Source: Liquidambar formosana
Lineage: Eukaryota; Streptophyta; Magnoliopsida; Saxifragales; Altingiaceae
NCBI GenBank assembly: GCA_039720395.1
Contig: CM077820.1
Span: 10,143,338 to 10,207,337, forward strand
Direction of reading: 5' to 3'
DNA: 64,000 bases
Shown here one piece after another: positions 48,918 to 61,149 of the stretch. Position numbers and translations under genes: made by a program. Position 1 is the stretch's first letter. Each line of letters begins with the position of its first letter. The notes under the pieces were generated by a model, which was not told the DNA's origin, did no database searches, and saw only the letters and a list, made by a program, of their open reading frames with translations.

Positions 48918-49262
48918 TTTGAACTTGATGAATTAACGATTTTAAAATAATATTTGAGTTTAATTCGTTTATTTACGAGCAACTCTAACCAGTTTTTTAT
49001 CAAACCGTTCCCTTGTCGAGCATTGCCTTTCAACATTAATTTTATGATTTTATTATTATTATTATTATTATTATTACTCGTATTTAAATTTTAAATATTT
49101 TTTGATCAAAGGTTACGCAGTAGCTCTCACTCCCAAGTCCCAGCTACCAAAACCCCTCCATTGCTCCACACACCACTCTACCGTCCGTACAACCCAAAGG
49201 CATCATATCCACCAAACACATGAGCAAACAACCCCCGTTCAAACCCCTCCACCACCGCCGTC
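48918..49262 (+). promoter_or_regulatory. Upstream region of the ACS10/ACS12-type gene
   Basis: It contains a (TTA)n microsatellite near 49050-49075 and C-rich leader-like sequence from about 49130. An ATG at 49220 is out of frame with the coding start at 49263 and would overlap it if the transcript starts upstream. The MULE insertion ends only 355 bases before the start codon. Confidence 0.4.
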
Positions 49263-52200
49263 ATGAGACTCATTGTACCCTTGCAAGGTGTAGTCCAAGG
49301 CAGAGGAGGCATCATACTAGGCTCACTCATCCCTTGTGCTCTCTTCTACTTCCTCCAGCTCCTCAAGCGTAACCGGCCTTTACCCCCTCCTCCCTCCAAT
49401 CCTCCCTCACCGTCTCCCTCATTGCCGAATCTCCCCGATCTCCACCGATCCTCCTCTCGAACCCAGTTGTCGGCCCGTGGATCCCTCGAGCCACTCCGGG
49501 TCTCTTCTCGTGCCAATTCTATTGCGGAACCCGATCATTCGGAGTACTATATTGGGTTGGATAAGGTTTCGAAGGATCCGTATGATCGGTTGACTAACCC
49601 GGGCGGGGTTATCCAGCTCGGATTATCCGAGAATAGGGTGAGTTCGTGTTTCCTTTCTCTGTGTGTGTTCTTTTTTTTAAAAGTATGTGTTTCCTTAGTT
49701 GATTTAGCTTAGTGGGTTGTTTTATTTTCTGCTGGTTTGATTGGTTTTGTCGATTAATTTTATTTTATTTTACTTTACGTTTTTTTTCTTTTTCTGGTGG
49801 GTGTAGTTGTCGTTGGATTTGATTAAGAAATGGGTTTCGGAGAATTTGAAGGATGCCATGATTGGTGGTGGTTTGAATATTAGTGGGATGGCAACGTACG
49901 AGCCGTTTGATGGATTGATGGAGTTGAAAGTGGTAAGATGTATTTATGTATATAATATTTACACATCAGCTGAGCTTGTTAAGTGATATCAATTCGACCA
50001 CATCAAAAAGAAGCCCGGACAAATTTCCAAGTGAACTGTATATATACATATTTGGCTTCTTGATGTCACTTATACTATTTGTAATAACATAGCATATGTA
50101 TGCATAACTCAGCAAGTATTGGTTGTAAACTTTGATGTAAGCATTTTCAACTCGAAGTCTCATAGACTTCTCAAATTTAATGTGGTTTCATAATGGGTGC
50201 TATTTTGGTTGAAAATTATATGTTAATTATTTTGATCTTGTTAATGAGTTTATGCTATGCTGCGGGTGTGGCTGTTTGTTGTCAATAATTGATTTAAAGC
50301 TAATTGGACATTTACTATACTTGATGCTGTCACTGCAAAATCCAATTAAAAGTTTTAAGTATAGGTGTGAATCTAGATGATTAAGTTCACAAATTTATTG
50401 ATACTGAAACTTTTTTTGGGGTGATTTTCACCTTTATGTAGGACCAATGCTACCACTCTTCCCCAGCATGACACACAGGGTGGCCTAAACTCACCCTAAG
50501 GTCAAAGGAGAGAAATCTAGGATCATGAAATAAAACCTTGATTTCAGACTTCGAGAGGAGAGAGAGGTATTGGATAAGGAGCATTGAGAAAATGTTTTCT
50601 TCCGTGTGATGGACTGATTTAGCTACTAACTATGGATTCATTTGGACACTATGGGAGTTTACATCTTAAGGCCCATTAGTGATAGAGATACAGAGATGTA
50701 AGGAAATAGTCAATGTTAAAGAGAAATTTGAGGAGGAAAAGTATTGTTAGTAGTTTGGAGCAAAGAAAGAATTTTGTGTAGGAATTAAGGAATTTGCAGT
50801 CTTCCTTATATGGATTTTAAAGAGTTTTTGCTGAAATAGGAAGTTATTTGGCGAGAAAAAATGGAAGAACAAAAAAGACCTATATGTGGATAACATGTCT
50901 GGTTGTACAGGCTTTGGAAGCTACTAAATTGAGGTTCTTCATATTTTGTGTTTGGCAAGGTTGCTTGATTTCTAATTCATATCTGCTGGTTTTATCAGTT
51001 AACCTTCATAATTGACATTGCGGGCTCTAGTGTAGAGTTAAACACATGTATTGTTTTCATTTTCAGTTCCTATTCTATTTTCTACTTCTATTCAAAATTC
51101 TTGCAATGTTTCAATTAAGTTAGTAATCAGATCTTGTTCCCCATAACTTTCCTCATGGATATAGAAGCATTTTACTATAATCACAGTAGTCCGTTTGGTA
51201 GTTGAAATTATTGACTCCCACTTTTTCCTGTGTTATGCTTCCCTGCAGTAGGTTCCCCCTCCTCCCCCCCCCCCCCTCCCCCCCAAAAAAAAAAGTGTTG
51301 ACTCATCTTTTGATAAGTATTATAGTCGATTCATTTCTCGAAATTTGGAGTGGAATACTTACGTCTTTTGGCAAACCATCTTAAAAGTGTTGAATCCATT
51401 GAAAAGTCATAATAAATCACAAGATGATGATCAAGCGCACAATGCACTATGTTTGGGACATTTTAGTCTAGGAGCTCTGAGGCACAAGAAATTCATGCTA
51501 GATTTAAGCCTCGTATGACCTTTAGAGTACTGATTTTATCAACTTGTATAATTTTGGGGTTGGATTAGGAAAGTGGGTGGTTTTACTTCTTTTAGGTTCT
51601 TTGCAGTTGTCTAGGATGCTAGATTCCTTTTCTTTTTACACTAATCATTATTTTTATCATTATTGTTGTTTTCTGTATTATTATTATTTTAACTCACAAG
51701 CAATAAACCCTTACTAGTTTAGCCCAATGCATTGTGTCATGGACTTGCGTGGAGTCTGTGTTCTTATATTATCGTGACGTTTGTATTTAATATTTCTAAT
51801 TATGATTATTATTTTTTTCAGGCAGTGGCAGGTTTCATGTCTCAGATCATGGGAAAAGCACTCTCGTTTGACCCATCACAGCTAGTATTAACATCTGGTG
51901 CAACTCCTGCTATTGAGATACTATGCTTCTGCTTGGCAGACCAAGGAAATGCATTTCTTGTTCCCACACCATATTACCCTGGGTAATTTCTTCTCTCTCT
52001 CTCTCTCCCTTTTTCTTTTTTTTTTTTGGTTGTGGAACAGAAATTTCAAATAATAAACTAGTTTTCCTTATCAACTGATAAACATACAAATCAACTTTCC
52101 ATTTTTTAAAACTAAGAAATCTATTTTGTAATTTAATTCGAAAAATATTCTGCAGGTTTGACAGGGATATGAAATGGCGAACAGGGGTGGAGCTAATACC

Positions 52201-52999
52201 TGTTCACTGCCGCAGCTCTGACAACTTCACTTTAAGTATCACAGCTCTTGAGCAAGCATACAATCAGACAAAACGAGGACTTAAAGTTCGTGGAATTCTT
52301 ATTTCAAACCCCTCAAACCCTGTTGGAAATCTTTTGAGGAAGGAAACACTCTGCAGTATTTTAGAATTTGCCAAAGAGAAGAACATCCATATCATCTCTG
52401 ACGAAATATTTGCGGGGTCCACCTATGGAAATGAGGAGTTTGTTAGCATGGCAGAAATTCTTGACTCAGACAGTTTTGACAAGAACAGGGTTCATATAAT
52501 ATATGGGCTATCCAAAGACCTCTCTCTTCCAGGCTTCAGAGTTGGGGTTATCCATTCCTTCAATGATAGTGTTTTGGCTGCTGCTAAAAAATTAGCTAGA
52601 TTTTCTTCCATATCGGTTCCGACCCAGCGGCTAATGATTTCGATGCTTTCAGATACAGGATTCACCGAGGAATATATTAAAATCAACAGAGAGAGGATTC
52701 AGAAAATGTATGCTTCGTTTGTAGCAGGTTTGAAACAGTTGGGAATTGAGTGCACAAAGAGCAGTGCTGGTTTATATTGTTGGGCTGATATGAGTGGATT
52801 AATTGGTGAGAAAGGGGAGCTTGACCTATGGCATAAGCTGTTAAATATTGCAAAGATCAATGTAACTCCTGGGTCTGCCTGCCACTGCATTGACCCAGGA
52901 TGGTTTCGGTGCTGTTTTACTACTATAGATGAAGATGACATTCCTGTAGTTATAGAACGGATTCGAAAGGTTTCTGAAACCTGTAAATCACCCAGTTAA
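49263..52999 (+). CDS. ACS10/ACS12-type aminotransferase (ACC-synthase-like)
   Basis: PLP-dependent class I/II aminotransferase. Arabidopsis ACS10 and ACS12, which it resembles, are described as amino-acid aminotransferases and not true ACC synthases. Exons 49263-49637, 49807-49932, 51822-51982, 52156-52999 join in frame to 501 aa. The start is the first in-frame ATG. Residues 1-35 carry [12 protein letters not shown] and a hydrophobic segment ending in FYFLQLL, then a Pro/Ser-rich stretch to about 70; both are absent from ordinary ACC synthases. Catalytic landmarks: [28 protein letters not shown] near 270, SDEIF (Asp near 303), the PLP lysine near 341 in [15 protein letters not shown], and WFRCCF near the C-terminus. 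Intron 2 is 1.9 kb. The DUF688-like gene converges on it 0.65 kb downstream. Confidence 0.92.
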
Positions 53000-53653
53000 A
53001 ATACCTTAGGATTTTAAATACTCAAGCTTAGTACTCAGATCACAAATAACATTTCTTGTAAGGAAATCACAATTACAATGATTCAAGAGTTGATGGTGGA
53101 TGTGCAGAGTATTTTAATTTTAGTCAAAAGTAGAAAATTTTGAGTTCAGCTGTATTGAAGTTCTAGGAGATTGTGGAATAGTTGGCCACTTCCTTATCTC
53201 CCAGAAGTTAAATATTACAATAATTTAGATTCTGAGAGCTGATTTCTGAGTGACTTTGCACTGTTAGGCCAAGGGGTGTCATCTATTCGAGTTTCAGTCT
53301 TAGCTGCCACATTCTCTTTCCGTACAATCGTTTAATCCAGTTGCTGCTAATCCCAGAATGGCAGCATCCGAAAGCTCTTTTCGTCATGAATTCCTGCCAT
53401 TGTTTCATTCAGGCAAGAGTAAAAAGTTTGTTTCTGAATTTTTGTGTGCAAAATAGTCAGATTAGAAATATGATTTTTATTTCATTTCATTATAACGTCG
53501 AAAGTAAATGAATTGAAACATATAATTTATGCTTTCTTGCTTTTGAAGATGTTATGTTAAATAAGGTAGAATTAGTATATAGTTTTCGAGTTCTCTTCAA
53601 TAGTATATAAACCAAATTTATGTGCAGGTAATACTAGCAATGAAAAGGAAGTT

Positions 53654-54204
53654 CTAGAAAATTACCATTGACATATTCTGTTTTCTCATTTGAACAGCTT
53701 TCCGGCGGAGACTTCTTCTTCGACTCATCATTATCATCTCTCCTAGTGTTGGTGGCCTTCTTACCACAGCACTGCAATTACTTTCGCTTGGAAAATCTTT
53801 ATTCTGCAGTTCCACTGGAGTGGTGGCGCCCTTTTCAGAATATCCTACTTTTTCAAGAAAACTGGAATTAGGTGGTAGCAATGGAAAGAGGCATTCCAAG
53901 AACGAAGCTCCCACAAGGCTTGTCATTCCAGTTGCATAGCTGCTGTTACTGCTATCTGTTTCGGAAGCTTGTAAGGTAGGATTTTCCGGCATGCCACTGT
54001 TGTTTTCCACCAGGGAAGTTTCTTTGACAGGAACTGCAGTAGAAATTGCCACTGTTGATAGGAGGCGGTTTGCTAGGAGAGAGGGAACAGAGCTAAATGA
54101 CTCATCACTCTCAAAACTGAACGATTCAAGATCCAAGTCAAACATCCCATCTTGTTCATCATCACCATCACTACCATTGCCATCACCATCATCATTCTTA
54201 TCAT

Positions 54205-54243
<39 letters not shown>

Positions 54244-54589
54244 AGCCTTCAGAGTACACCGGAGGTGATGGGAGACTGATGGACTCCGCTGGAGGGAGCA
54301 GAAGTGGTGAATGGGATGGTGGCTGTGAGAAACAGGGAAGTGGTTTTCCAGGTGTTTCCTCCCATTCAAAAGGAATCGAGGCTACAAGCTTGACAGGAGG
54401 TGGTGGAACTGGATTAACCGAAATCTTCTCAGGTTTCCAGTCTTTCTTGGGTATTCCTGGTTTTACTTCCCAAAGAAATGGAACTGAAGGTGGTAATCTG
54501 ATATGCTTTCTGTTATTGGGCTGTGGGACTTCATTCTCTACCATTTTGGAATATGAACCGTTAATCACATAGCTTTTCTCCAGCTGCAT
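53654..54589 (-). CDS. DUF688-like uncharacterised protein
   Basis: A single open frame of 311 aa. Residues about 30-50 read LPPSVPFLWEVKPGIPKK and residues about 72-85 IPFEWEETPGKP, the repeated P-F-x-W-E...P-G-x-P signature I associate with DUF688. A tract of about twelve aspartates follows near residue 120 (a GAT/ATC repeat in DNA at 54197-54241), then a Ser/Glu-rich part. The tail is basic, with PPTLGEMIMMSRRRSLRRKA. No signal peptide or membrane segment is seen. The function is unknown. It is convergent with the ACS10/12-type gene. Confidence 0.75.
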
Positions 54590-54832
54590 TGTCCCTTCAT
54601 ATATTGTGTGTGCAGTAGTGGGTTAGAAAGGTTGCTGCAAACTTTTTAACTGCCAACTGCACCATTTGTATGGTTAGAGAGATTAGGCTCACCTGCTCTT
54701 ACTGTCTGTGTGGAATTATGAATTAATAGCACCTAGTTTTTTGGGTTAGGTTCTTTCTTGGTGGGTTAGAAAATGAAGCAATGCGATGAGAAGGAAACCC
54801 ACGTTTTTTTGCAAAAATAAAATTTAAAAAGT

Positions 54833-55163
54833 CATAACACATTTTTAAATTGTTAAATGCTCTACAAAACGAAGATGAGAGAAGAACTTTCATGCAATTA
54901 TGATACGGGTCATGTGGTGTCACTGGCCAATGAGAACTAAGCAAAGTGAAATTGTTTGAGTATTTTTTGGTCCCACAATCCCATTTTGCTTGGCTCTTAT
55001 TGGCTCGTGATATCACGTGGCCATGTCATAATTGCATAGAAGTTTGGAGATTGCTTGGCTCTCATTGGCTCGTGACATCACATAGCTGTATCATAGTTGC
55101 ACGGAAGTTCTTCTCCGAAGATGAACGAAGATGCCATCTTAAATTGTATAGTAAAATGTGTAA
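54833..55163. mobile_element. Foldback element with three copies of a 60-base motif
   Basis: The motif TTGCTTGGCTCT(T/C)ATTGGCTCGTGA...ATCATAATTGCA(T)GGAAGTT lies on + at about 54977-55043 and 55050-55110, and inverted at about 54889-54949. Outer arms (ACACATTTT near 54837 and AAAATGTGT near 55152) also pair, with ACGAAGATG beside them, so the unit folds back. No target duplication is resolved. Confidence 0.55.
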
Positions 55164-55512
55164 GCATCATTCCTCATGCCAGAGTTGGAATAAGCATAGG
55201 GCATCTATCTTCATCAATCTAGTGACTTATTAATTTAAATAAAATACTTGTGTATGGCGAAATCTATTCTACTGCTGCTTTAAACAAAGACATGAAGAGG
55301 GGAGAGGCGCTGAATGGTTTTCTTCATCGTCAATTGAAGAACATTTTTGCGATGGTTTCTTGACTCATATTTCAATGACCCAGTTTTCCTAACCGAGTGT
55401 TGCCACAATTGTGGAATTTATCCACGATATTGCATGTACTATCAATTTTTGAATTCAAAACATACGGAGCTGAATTGTTCTATTATTAATATGAATTGGA
55501 CCGATAGCTTTC

Positions 55513-55849
55513 TCCTTTTTTTTTTTTTTTTTCCTTTTTTTGGTGAAAAGGAAGAGGAATGATGTTAAGTCCTAAGAAAAGCAACGTAGGCCATATCAGC
55601 CAAAAGAAGAGAGTTCAACCCAATGGGGGGGGGGGGGTGTTCTAGGATCATAAGTTGATCATCTTAGTAAGCACCTTGTCCCGCAAGGAAGTCCGCGAAA
55701 AAATTGCATTCTCTGAGAGTCTAGCCAAAGGAGCATTCCCACTCCCTTAACAGAAAACTCTTACAGTCATGGATGATGACTACTAAAGGGTGGTTAGCAT
55801 AGTTATTGCCAATGATGTGATTAATAGGCACTATAGAATCAGATTCAAC
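55513..55849 (-). pseudogene. 5'-truncated LINE with RNase H fragment
   Basis: The insertion is flanked by a 17-bp target duplication TTGGACCGATAGCTTTC (55496-55512 and 55850-55866). A T tract at the left is the poly(A) tail of a - strand LINE. From about 55849 to 55664 the - strand encodes part of a non-LTR RNase H domain: VESDSIVPINHIIGN, ANHPLVVIIHDCKS, then RECNFFADFLAGQGAY and a stop. One in-frame TAG at 55723-55721 interrupts it. Only the 3' end of the parent element was copied. Confidence 0.85.
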
Positions 55850-55994
55850 TTGGACCGATAGCTTTCAGGATAGCGACTTTGGCCCATAATTTTCATGGAC
55901 TAACGTACTTATAAAAATGTTCTCAGAATGATTTTAGATTAATTCTCACAACTTATCCTCGGAACCACCCCAAAAAATAGGCAAGAAATATACT

Positions 55995-56192
55995 CCTTTT
56001 GTTTTGGTTTTTTTTATTAATGATTTGGGATATCCAAAGCCTCACTCTCACAAAGATTTTAACTCAAACTATTATCTTAATGGCCCGTATGAGATGCTCC
56101 ATACACACATAGGTGACAATCTTCGAAGAGTTGAAACGATGACCCTTAGGGAGCATACCCACAACCACGCGCTCAACCAACCAGTAGGAGCC
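55995..56192 (-). mobile_element. SINE with 14-bp target duplication
   Basis: The flanks GCAAGAAATATACT at 55981-55994 and 56193-56206 are identical. On - the element starts GGCTCCTACTGGTTGG, has an A-box-like TGGTTGAGCGCGTGG and a B-box-like GTTTCAACTC, and ends in a T-rich or A-rich tail adjoining 55995. This is the layout of a tRNA-derived SINE, 198 bases long. Confidence 0.85.
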
Positions 56193-56631
56193 GCAAGAAA
56201 TATACTTAAATAAGTTAATTAGTGAATGGTAAGTTTCCTAAAAGGTTATAGTTAGTAATTTAGGAAGATTATCATAAAGTTTATACCTTGATATGTAAAC
56301 GTTATTTTAATTATTAATGTTATATCTCTTTCAAAAAAAAAGAAAAAAGGCAAAAAAAAAAATTAAAAAAATGATAGACTAGTGCTCGGAGGATTCAAAT
56401 CAAGGCGAGGGTATGACTCCCACACCCTCGGATGGGATTCATGGTAAAGAGGGCTTCCAAAATACACTTGCCAATAATAATAATAATAATAAAATAAATA
56501 ATTACAGTATTTATTTAGTTCCTAAAAAGGGAAGTTTCCAAACAGTCTTCTGCCACAAGTTCTTCTCCTGCCACTCTTAATTCGAAGTTGACACGGACTC
56601 GAAATCCTACTTAGACTCACCGCCGCCTACA

Positions 56632-56643
56632 CCTATATATATT
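56632..56643 (+). promoter_or_regulatory. Probable TATA box of the AN1-like gene
   Basis: CCTATATATATT lies about 175 bases upstream of the ATG at 56817, leaving a plausible leader of roughly 140 bases. The leader contains an (AAGAAC/AAGAAG)n purine run at 56699-56737. Confidence 0.45.
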
Positions 56644-56816
56644 GGACAGTCCCTGATTTCCGATCATCAAAAAGCAGACTCGATCACACGCTAACCCACA
56701 AGAACAAGAACAAGAACAAGAGGAAGAAGAAGAAGAGTTAATTGAAGAAGGTGTGCAAGAAACCAGCGTCAAGACAGACCCAGTAGAAACAGAAAGAGCT
56801 GAAGAGATCGATATCC

Positions 56817-57134
56817 ATGGATTCACGGCTATGCTCCGATATTCCGAAAGAAGAAGAGATTCATGTCAAGTCAGCTGCCAAAGTGGGTTCCATGCAGGGG
56901 GACAAACCTCCGATCCCAACAACAGTGTCAGCTTCTTACGTTAGTACCATTGCTGGGGTTGAAGCTTGGAAGGCGCAAAAGAGAAGCCAGCAGCAGAGCT
57001 GCAAGATACGGGTGGGCCTACTGGGGTTGGAGTGCGGTTGCGGAGGGGTGTTTCACCGATACCCCGACCAGCATTCTTCCTCCTTTCAACATCAAGGAAT
57101 CCAGTTTGCGAAGGACAGGAAGCTATGGAATTAA
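56817..57134 (+). pseudogene. Degenerate AN1-zinc-finger (stress-associated protein-like) gene
   Basis: An open frame of 105 aa. Residues about 62-90 read CKIRVGLLGLECGCGGVF then HRYPDQHSSSF, an evident match to the AN1 finger pattern C-x2-C...VGLTGF-x-C-x-C-G-x2-FC-x2-HRY-x3-H-x-C-x-F. At least three zinc ligands are missing: the first Cys of the first pair, the Cys after GGVF (with two or more neighbouring residues deleted before HRYP), and the final Cys (SSSF in place of SCSF). Upstream residues are low-complexity and no A20 finger is visible. The frame is still open, so a non-zinc protein remains possible, but I favour a decaying gene copy. Confidence 0.55.
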
Positions 57135-57180
57135 AGGATGTTTTTCATTAATTAATCGGCGCACTGCCTATAGTCTGTAA

Positions 57181-60100
57181 TACTGTAATTAATGTTAGGT
57201 TAAAGTCCTTAACGAGTCTTTAAGCTATTGGGGTTCAATGGGGTTTTAAGTTTTCACATAATGCGTATGCATTTATTCTTTGTTTCTTTGAAGGAAAGTC
57301 TACTCGTATTGGATTGAAGAGAAAATATTATAATTTATTGGATTTTTTTATATCCTTTTTCCATTGATTTTATTAATTTATTTAATGTTGAGATTATTAG
57401 TTAAAACTTCCTCCTCTTTTTCCATTGATTTTTATTATTATTTAATGTTGAGACTATTATTTTCTATTTTAAAGTAAACAATACCAAGATAAGCATCCTC
57501 CATACAAATATTCCAACATATACTAGGATACTAGGAAAGTTTAGATTCCAAGCCACAAATTGACTGCCTATGGCATTGATTATTTATTTATTTTTTTATT
57601 AGGAGGGTTCAGATACTTTGGTACAATCCCTCGTTCTACATACACCGAATATTATAGGATAAATCTATGAGAAGTATGTCTGTTGTTTGATGAATATCTA
57701 GCCACGGTTGTTTATACATATGCCTTCGATAAAAATCATAATATTGTAACTTTGATCTACTTGCATGCATTAGATTAGACAAATTAGGCCTTGGAAAAAT
57801 AAAACAATTACTCTTTCCGTTTCAAATTGACCGTCCCCTTTGAAAAAACATGCTTTTTAAGGAAACTCTATTAAATACTTTCACATTAATGCATATGTTT
57901 TGAGATTCTAATTTTGCCCTCAAGTGTGCAAAATATTAGAAAAATAGATAATTTCTTTTTAAAGGTATTTTAGGAAATGAATAAAAAAGAACCAATACCT
58001 TTTGAAATGTGACAATAATTTGAAATATCTTAAAAAAAAAAATAGACCACTTATTTAGAAACAGAGGAAGTATATTCGTCAAATTAATTATATGAATAAT
58101 GCTTAGAATTTACAAGCCTAGAGGGCCAAACTTGGTTGTTAGGCCGTGATAGACACTAATGTCATTGATAAAGGACCAGAAAAAGGCCTAAAATAAATTT
58201 GGGCTCCAGCAACGGTTCTTGATAGTCCACAGTCCAACTTTGGCTTTATTTGAGTTCCTCTTGGTCCTATTTTTCGATTTTGGTCCTTGAGGAGAGAGTC
58301 CAAACGAGCTCTTGAAATAAACTATAAGAGTAGCCCTCCTCTTTCCCTTAAAACCCCCACCCCATCCCTCCCCCGCCTCCTAGATTTAAAGACTCAAATT
58401 TATCACGTCCATCTCATAAGAGGAGAAAGCTATCACCAAGGGCTGATAGTGCTGCACGCTCTTAGGGACTAATTAGGCCCTAAAGTTTATTAAGCTTTTT
58501 TTGGGCCAAAGAAAGGGTATCCCAGGTCATTGAATCTGGACTAATTTCTCGTGATGCACAAATCCACTTGCATGATAATGAGGATGCGAAGACTCAAACT
58601 TAGAATCTATAGTTCTTGAGCCGTAGTCCTTCACTATCTAGTGCTACCCTCATGGGTTCAAAAGTTTATTAAGTTGAATCCCAATAAAAATGGGTACCAT
58701 ACTATTCCGCGTTAGCTTCGAGTACTTAGGCTGGTTGATGGGTACCATATACTAGATTATTAGGTTGATTGATCATTTATTATTTTGATTTGATGGGCCT
58801 ACTTTATAGGCTATCTTAGCATTTACACGACTATGATAGGATGATATATAGGTTCTAATGGGCCTCAGAAGCTAGCAATTCCTAGCCGATCGATATATGT
58901 TTAAACGCAGTCTATCATTAGCCTTGTAAATTCAAACCCAAGAAAAAAAGGAAGATATAGATTAAGTTACGGCAGGTTCCAAATGAATATGAACTTGACG
59001 GTTTGTTGAAACTGTTAATCCGCAGGCTTAAGGATAGAGCTAGCTTAAGGTCTAATTATGTGGTGCCAATCTTTCCACATCTAGTCTTAATGGTGCACCT
59101 AATTAGCCGGCCGAGTGTGATTATGACTTCCATGAATTTCTTTGGTGGGAGGATTTAGCTTTCGCAATCAAAAATCAAATAGACTATACCAATATTGGAA
59201 ACCCATCTATTTCATATGCTAATGACTCTACTACTCTGGATTATGATTCTATTAAATGAAGGGTGAGATGATGGAGGTAGCCAGGTAGATAAGATAATAG
59301 AGACATAAATTCCTGCTGGAGGACCAAACAAGTACTTCTCATTCTTTACCACTATTTTCCTTTGATAGGGAATAGGGATACTATTCTCTTTAATTTTTTC
59401 ATTCCCTATTCTCATCTCCGTGGCCTCCATCGGCCAACCTTTGCCTAGTTGAGCCATCATAGTCATAACTACATTTAGCTTATTGTCATGGTCATATATA
59501 GTTTTGCACTATAATGGCAGCCAGTAGGAGAATCTTTTGAAAATGCATCTTTGCTCATTTCTATAAATTTTCCCTTCACCATCTATATATATATATATAT
59601 ATATATTCCATTTTTTTCTTTAATTTCTAGGGCAATCCTACTCGGTCGAGGCCTAGCCTATTGACAAGGAGACAAGGAGACACATAATCACACCCCCCCC
59701 CCCCCCCCCACCCCACCCCCAAAAAAAAAAAAAAAAAAAGCTGGCATAAAGGATTATTTCATTGAGGTAAAAGATCGAGCATTGTGAATTTTGATCCCAA
59801 TTAAATTAACCTTGAGGAGGGACTAGTGAATCACCTGAATTGATTGGAGATAGCAGGGATTTGTGGAAATTACAAAGCCTAATTAATTGCATCAAGCTTG
59901 ATGCAATTCCTAACTGATCGAAAGGCTCTTTCAAGAGATCTCAATAGGTCCATTGAACTATTAAACAATATCTAGCTATATATCTACTTTGTTGGGTGTC
60001 CAAGAATTATGAAAGAACAAATACCTGTCATCTCTTTTATTAGCTTTATACATTAATTGTTATATGTTATTAAAAATAATATCAGAAGGGCCCTATCGCA

Positions 60101-61149
60101 TATACATAATTATATATAAATAGATTCAAAAAAAAAAAAAAAAAAAGTTGAAGCCAAAAAGTGGGTTTCACTCTTATTATGTTAACTTACTCTAGGATTA
60201 AATTAATATCCAAATAGATCCCCTAGCTTGTTTTACTACTCTCCCACTCTCCCTGTGTGCATAAACATAATTATAAAGCCCATTGTCTTTTTATATTTTG
60301 TTTTCATTTTTCTTTCTTGGCCGGGGGGGGGGGGGGTCAGTTAGAAAGGTACATAGTACACATACTTCCTCGACAAGAGAGGTACTCATTGATTATCTAA
60401 TTATTCATGATACCATGCGGCCTAGAGGCCGTTGGAGCAAATAATGAATTTAAGATAACTGAACATCACATTCTAAGTTAAGTTCTTGGGTATGATTTCT
60501 TACTCTGACTTGAAGTCATTATTCATTAACGAATGCAGAGTGGGAGGTAACCTTGCGTATATTCAAGGAATTAGTCAACTAGAAGTTTGAATATCCTGTT
60601 GGCCAAAAATAAATATACTTGAAGCCTAAGCAACTCCACTCTTACTTGTGTGGTATCTAAAGGGTTACATCTCCTCCCACCTAGCTATCATAAAATGGTA
60701 GAAGATTCAAGTAATGTGGCAAATCACAAATCTAAGTTAAAAGGGTCCACTTTTAATAATGTACAAGCCAACCACTTCCATTATTAGTCTGTATCAGAAA
60801 ACATTGATATTGAAGTTAACAAGTTCACAAAATGTCTTGTATAATAAAAGTAATATTGATTAATTAATAAAACTAGAAGAATATGTTCACATGACTATAT
60901 GAATTATAAGCCAAAGTACTCCATGAATGGTTTTGAAAAATTACTCAAATCATATCATTTACATGCATCTATATTAACCATATACAGATCATGGGTTAGA
61001 AGCAAAACCAAACCCTCATAGATCTGGAAAACTTGAAATAAACCATGATAAAAATATAAATAAAAAACAAAAATAAAAAACTCCCCCAAAAGGAAGAAGA
61101 AAAGAAAAAGAAAAACCAACATGAGAAAAAACAAGAGCCTTGTCATTTA
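57181..61149. other. Intergenic region with no gene recognised
   Basis: AT-rich, with a Stowaway-like MITE (57811-58070), a (TA)n run near 59585-59605, a long C run followed by A run near 59693-59738, and a G run near 60323-60337. The 84-codon frame on - at 59466-59212 does not resemble a family I know. Confidence 0.55.
57811..58070. mobile_element. Stowaway-like (Tc1/mariner) MITE
   Basis: The left terminus CTCTTTCCGTTTCAAATTGA and the right terminus, on -, CTTCCTCTGTTTCTAAATAA are close to the Stowaway consensus CTCCCTCCGTTTC. The flanking TA at 57809-57810 and 58071-58072 is the expected target duplication. Length is 260 bases; no coding. Confidence 0.85.

Noticed and set aside
54073..54369. 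Met-rich 98-codon - strand frame
   Set aside because: It is a shifted reading of the GAT repeat encoding the poly-Asp tract of the DUF688-like protein.
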